Shown piece after piece: positions 60,901-64,000 of a DNA stretch of 64,000 nt. Position 1 is the first letter of the stretch. Each line of letters opens with the position of its first letter. The position numbers and the translations under genes were made by a program. The notes below the pieces were generated by a model. The model had not been told where the DNA came from, made no database searches, and was given only the letters and a program-made list of their open reading frames with translations. Source of the stretch: Vitellaria paradoxa (Eukaryota > Streptophyta > Magnoliopsida > Ericales > Sapotaceae); NCBI GenBank assembly GCA_019916065.1, contig CM034239.1:48869812-48933811 (forward strand), given 5' to 3'.

Positions 60901-63225
60901 CCTACCAATCCTCTTCCCTACCTATAGAACCTAACACTATCTCATATGTTGATACTAGGAGAGGTACTCCTCTGCCAAGGGAAGGAATTGACATCACTGA
61001 CTCTCAGCCTGAGGGTCAATTGCTGGTCTATACAAGGAGAACACAGCAACAGCAACAATGCCAATCTGACTTGAATTCCAGTTCCCAGAACAGAGTAGAA
61101 AATTCTGATCCCCAGAACCAGAACCTGCAAGGCAGAACAGAAATTTCTGATCTCCAGAATTAGAATCTGCGAGACAGAGCAGCAGATTCTGATTTCCACC
61201 AGAACCTGATTACTCAGAACCTGCAGCCTACAGCAGATTCAGATCAGTATTTAATTGACCAGAATCCACAGGCTGCTGCAGAACCAAATCTGGATCTACA
61301 TTGGCCTATTGCTTTAAGGAAAGGCACCAAGTCTTGCACACAGCACCCAATCTCCAAGTTTGTGTCCTATGCAAGGCTATCCCCTAAGTTTTATGCTTTT
61401 ACAGCTGCCCTCTCACAAACTTCCATTCCTAAAAACATAGAAGAAGCACTAGCAGATCCTCACTGGAAAGCTGCTGTGCAAGAAGAGATTGATGCACTTA
61501 GAAGGAACAAAACTTGGGAAATGGTGAAGCTACCTGCAGGGAAAAGGACAGTTGGCTGCAAATGGGTATTTACTATAAAATACAATGCTGATGGCAGCAT
61601 TAACAGGTACAAAGGCAGGCTGGTTGCTAAAGGATTTACACAAACATATGGAATTGATTATCAAGAGACCTTTGCACCGGTGGCAAAACTAAATACAATA
61701 AGGGTCTTACTATCTTTGGCAGCCAATCTTGGGTGGTCTTTACAACAACTAGATGTGAAGAATGCCTTTCTGAATGGAGATCTACATGAAGAGGTTTATA
61801 TGGATGCACCTCCTGGATTTGAAGAAGGGAATAACAAAGTCTGCAAACTAAAAAAATCTCTCTATGGTCTGAAGCAGTCACCAAGGGAATGATTTGACAA
61901 GTTTACTCAAGCTGTGAAAGGAAAGAAGTTCAGTCAAGCCCAAACTGATCACACCTTGTTCTACAAACACTCTCCGGAGGGTAAGGTGACTATTCTAATT
62001 GTGTATGTAGATGATATTATTGTCACTGGAGATGATATTGAGGAATTAGCATCCTTAAAGAGGTACTTGGCTAAGAAATTTGACTTGAAGGACTTGGTCA
62101 CTTTAAGGTACTTCCTTGGTATGGAAGTGGCTCGCAGCAACTCAGGAATTACAATAAATCAGAGGAAGTATGTGCTTGACTTACTGCAAGAAGTGGGGAT
62201 GTTGGGTTGCAAGCCCTCCGAGACCCCTATGGATCCCAATAAAAAGTTGGGATTGGAAGGAGGTGAAGAAGTCAACAAAGAAGGATATCAAAAATTGGTA
62301 GGGAAGCTAATCTACTTATCCCACACTCGACCTGACATTGCTTTCTCTGTAAGTGTGGTGAGTCAGTTCATGCACTCTCCAAAGAAACAACATCTTGAGG
62401 CTGTAATTAGAATACTCAGGTACCTCAAAAATAAACCAGGAAAGGGGTTGTTCTTCAAAAGAGGAGATCACCGAATGGTGGAGATCTACACTGATGCAGA
62501 TTGGGCAGGTTCTGCTGTAGATAGGAGATCTACCTCAGGTTATTATACCTATGTATGGGGCAATCTAGTAACTTGGAGAAGTAAAAAACAGCCTGTGGTT
62601 GCAAGGAGTAGTGCTGAAGTTGAGTTCAAAGCATTAGCTCATGGAATTTGTGAAGGAATCTGGCTTAAGCGATTATTAAAAGAACTAAGGATGCCTAACT
62701 ACAGTCCTATGAAGATATACTGTGACAATCAAGCAGCAGTAAGTATAGCACAGAATCCAGTTCATCATGATCGCACTAAGCACGTTGAGGTTGACCGACA
62801 CTTCATCAAGGAGAAGATAGAAGATGGAAGTGTGAGTTTGAATTACATTCCTACTAAAGAACAAACAGCTGATGTTTTAACCAAGAGCCTTCACAGACCA
62901 GGCTTCGAAAATTTGGTAGGCAAGCTTGGAATGATCAATATCTACTCCCAGCTTGAGGGGGGTGAAGATAAACCTTATGTATTCTTCTAGGATAATGTGC
63001 TGCTGTTCTGTTGTAGCTGCTGTTAATGCTACAGCAGTCGGTTATTATTCTTCTTATTTAATTCTGGTAGCATAGAGGAGGTGATGGGGCTTTCAACTTA
63101 GATATTTAGTATTGATTTAATTACTAAGACTGTTCAGCTATTTAGACCTTTAAGCTACAAGTACTCTTGTATAAATAGGGCTGTAATTATTCATTGTATA
63201 TAGCTTTTTTACCAATTCTGCTACA
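57966..63225 (+). mobile_element. complete Copia-type LTR retrotransposon
   Basis: A 5260-bp element with target duplication ACGGC (57961-57965, 63226-63230). LTRs are 57966-58226 (261 bp) and 62963-63225 (263 bp), starting TGAAGATAAACC and ending TCTGCTACA, and differing at roughly ten positions. The primer-binding site TGGTATCAGAGC (58227-58238) fits initiator Met-tRNA. The polypurine tract CTTGAGGGGGG abuts the 3' LTR. It lies inside the short LTR element and hence inside a TTI1 intron, on the opposite strand. Confidence 0.96.
58380..62990 (+). pseudogene. Copia gag-pol polyprotein with two internal stops
   Basis: One frame spans gag to RNase H. Gag (UBN2/retrotran-gag type) residues about 30-215; zinc knuckle CSHCSKPGHTREVC near 272-286; protease DSGAS at 380; the HHCC domain LWHYRLGHPN near 515; integrase catalytic Asp in HSDIWGP (~575), Asp in RTDNGKEY (~638), Glu in NGIAERKN (~673). 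RT motifs follow, with VYVDDII near 62005, then RNase H YTDADWAGS and DNQAAVSIAQNP. The frame is cut by a TAG at 61161-61163 between integrase and RT and a TGA at 61890-61892 after KQSPRE. The final stop lies in the 3' LTR. No frameshift was needed, so decay is limited, but the copy should not make full-length Pol without readthrough. Confidence 0.93.
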
Positions 63226-63514
63226 ACGGCTTATTCTGCTATCCAGTTCAGCTATTTTTAGAATTATCTTACTTCCAAACTCAAGTTGGTTTACCATCTT
63301 GAGTTTGAGAAAGGATGTTAGAATATTTTATATTTAAGTATTTAGTAAGTAATTAGTTTTATTTTGATACGTAGATCATTATTGTACATAACTCTCATTC
63401 TAAGCCTATTTAAAGGCCTCTTCTTTACCTTTATGATACATATGACAAGATATAGACCTTATGTTTTCTCTCTCTCAATTCTATTTTTTGTCTATTATTC
63501 TTTTGTTTGCAACA

Positions 63515-64000
63515 GCTACTAATATTTATGTCACTTTCTATAAAAGAAGTAAGCTACAAAATTTTGTACAGCCAAGCTACTAAAATGTATCGCTTAGCTC
63601 AAATTACACAACCTAACCTTAATAGGTTAGACAGATATAGGTTGATTGAGGCTCAATATTTGTGAGTTATTCTACCAATTTTAAAAAATAATAATAATAA
63701 TAATTTGTGAGGAGTTATTCTATCAAGAAACGTTATTACTTCACCAGAACATAATTCTATTTTTGAAATTAAAATTTCATCTTACCACTCAAGAAATACG
63801 TCATTGCAATTTCTCCAATTTTTTGTCATTTAGGTATGAAATCCAACTCAAAAGGCTTAAGCCACTGGTCGTATGATTCTTATTAATCATTTTAGTTAAA
63901 GTTAGCTACCTGGACACAGTTCGTTACAGGACACTGAACAGATACAAGTATGCAGTATGGTATTGTACGCAGTACATAGGTGCAGGCTTGGAAAATGCAT
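63515..64000. other. TTI1 intron continuing to the window edge
   Basis: No TTI1 exon is recognisable here; the next upstream exon must lie beyond 64000. AT-rich, with an AATAAT run near 63690. Confidence 0.5.

Larger units (their letters stand above)
57003..63514 (+). mobile_element. short non-autonomous LTR element, split by a nested Copia
   Basis: Related 199-bp LTRs lie at 57003-57201 and 63316-63514, sharing TTAGTTTTATTTTG, ACGTAGATCATTA, TATTTAAAGGCCTCTTC and TTTCTCTCTCTCAATTC, and ending CAACA. A primer-binding site TGGTATCAGAACC follows the first LTR, and a polypurine tract TTGAGTTTGAGAAAGGA precedes the second. Without the nested Copia the interior is only about 850 bp, with a tandem repeat at 57350-57560 (CCTTGATCTAC and CACCACCACAACCA twice) and no protein domain. 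The 5' end of the first LTR has decayed, and no target duplication is seen. Confidence 0.75.

Overview
This window is nuclear DNA from a flowering plant, most likely a eudicot. It is strongly AT-rich, the genes have introns, and plant transposable elements of many classes fill the space. Three conserved plant genes can be recognised: a PLS-DYW pentatricopeptide repeat (PPR) gene resembling Arabidopsis At1g16480 (2.1-5.1 kb, minus), the style cell-cycle inhibitor gene SCI1 (6.7-9.9 kb, minus, four exons), and the 3' thirteen exons of a TTI1 gene, TELO2-interacting protein 1 (42.9-56.9 kb, minus), whose 5' exons lie beyond the right edge. All gene identities come from reading the sequence and recalling families; no search was run.

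The centre (10.0-42.5 kb) is a repeatedly duplicated block. Two near-identical 6.7-kb direct copies, A (10003-16692) and B (19019-25688), are separated by a 2.3-kb linker. An older, diverged set of the same modules lies at 30.05-42.5 kb. The modules are a lysine-rich small ORF (intact at 42136-42480, broken in A and B), a two-exon gene for a 64-residue putative secreted peptide (intact in A and B, broken in the third copy), and a stump of the SCI1 3' end (40.5-40.9 kb). Because some insertions occur in some copies only, their order can be read: a 2.03-kb hAT-like element entered before the A/B duplication, and a 6.5-kb Copia element later landed on the start codon of the third peptide copy.

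The A/B linker is the most unusual sequence. It carries about nine tandem copies of a 146-bp unit, each with four copies of the octamer ACAGTACC or its complement, preceded by about ten short repeats of the same motif. The linker ends look inverted relative to each other, so it may be a non-autonomous transposon with dense binding-site-like repeats.

The right part is TTI1 with TE-filled introns: a hAT transposase pseudogene with a LINE fragment in the last intron, MITEs, and at 57.0-63.5 kb a short LTR element that itself received a complete Copia element (57966-63225, target duplication ACGGC). The Copia polyprotein is in one frame with two internal stop codons. Two host genes show possible defects: the PPR frame has no upstream in-frame ATG, and one TTI1 intron has GA instead of GT at its donor.
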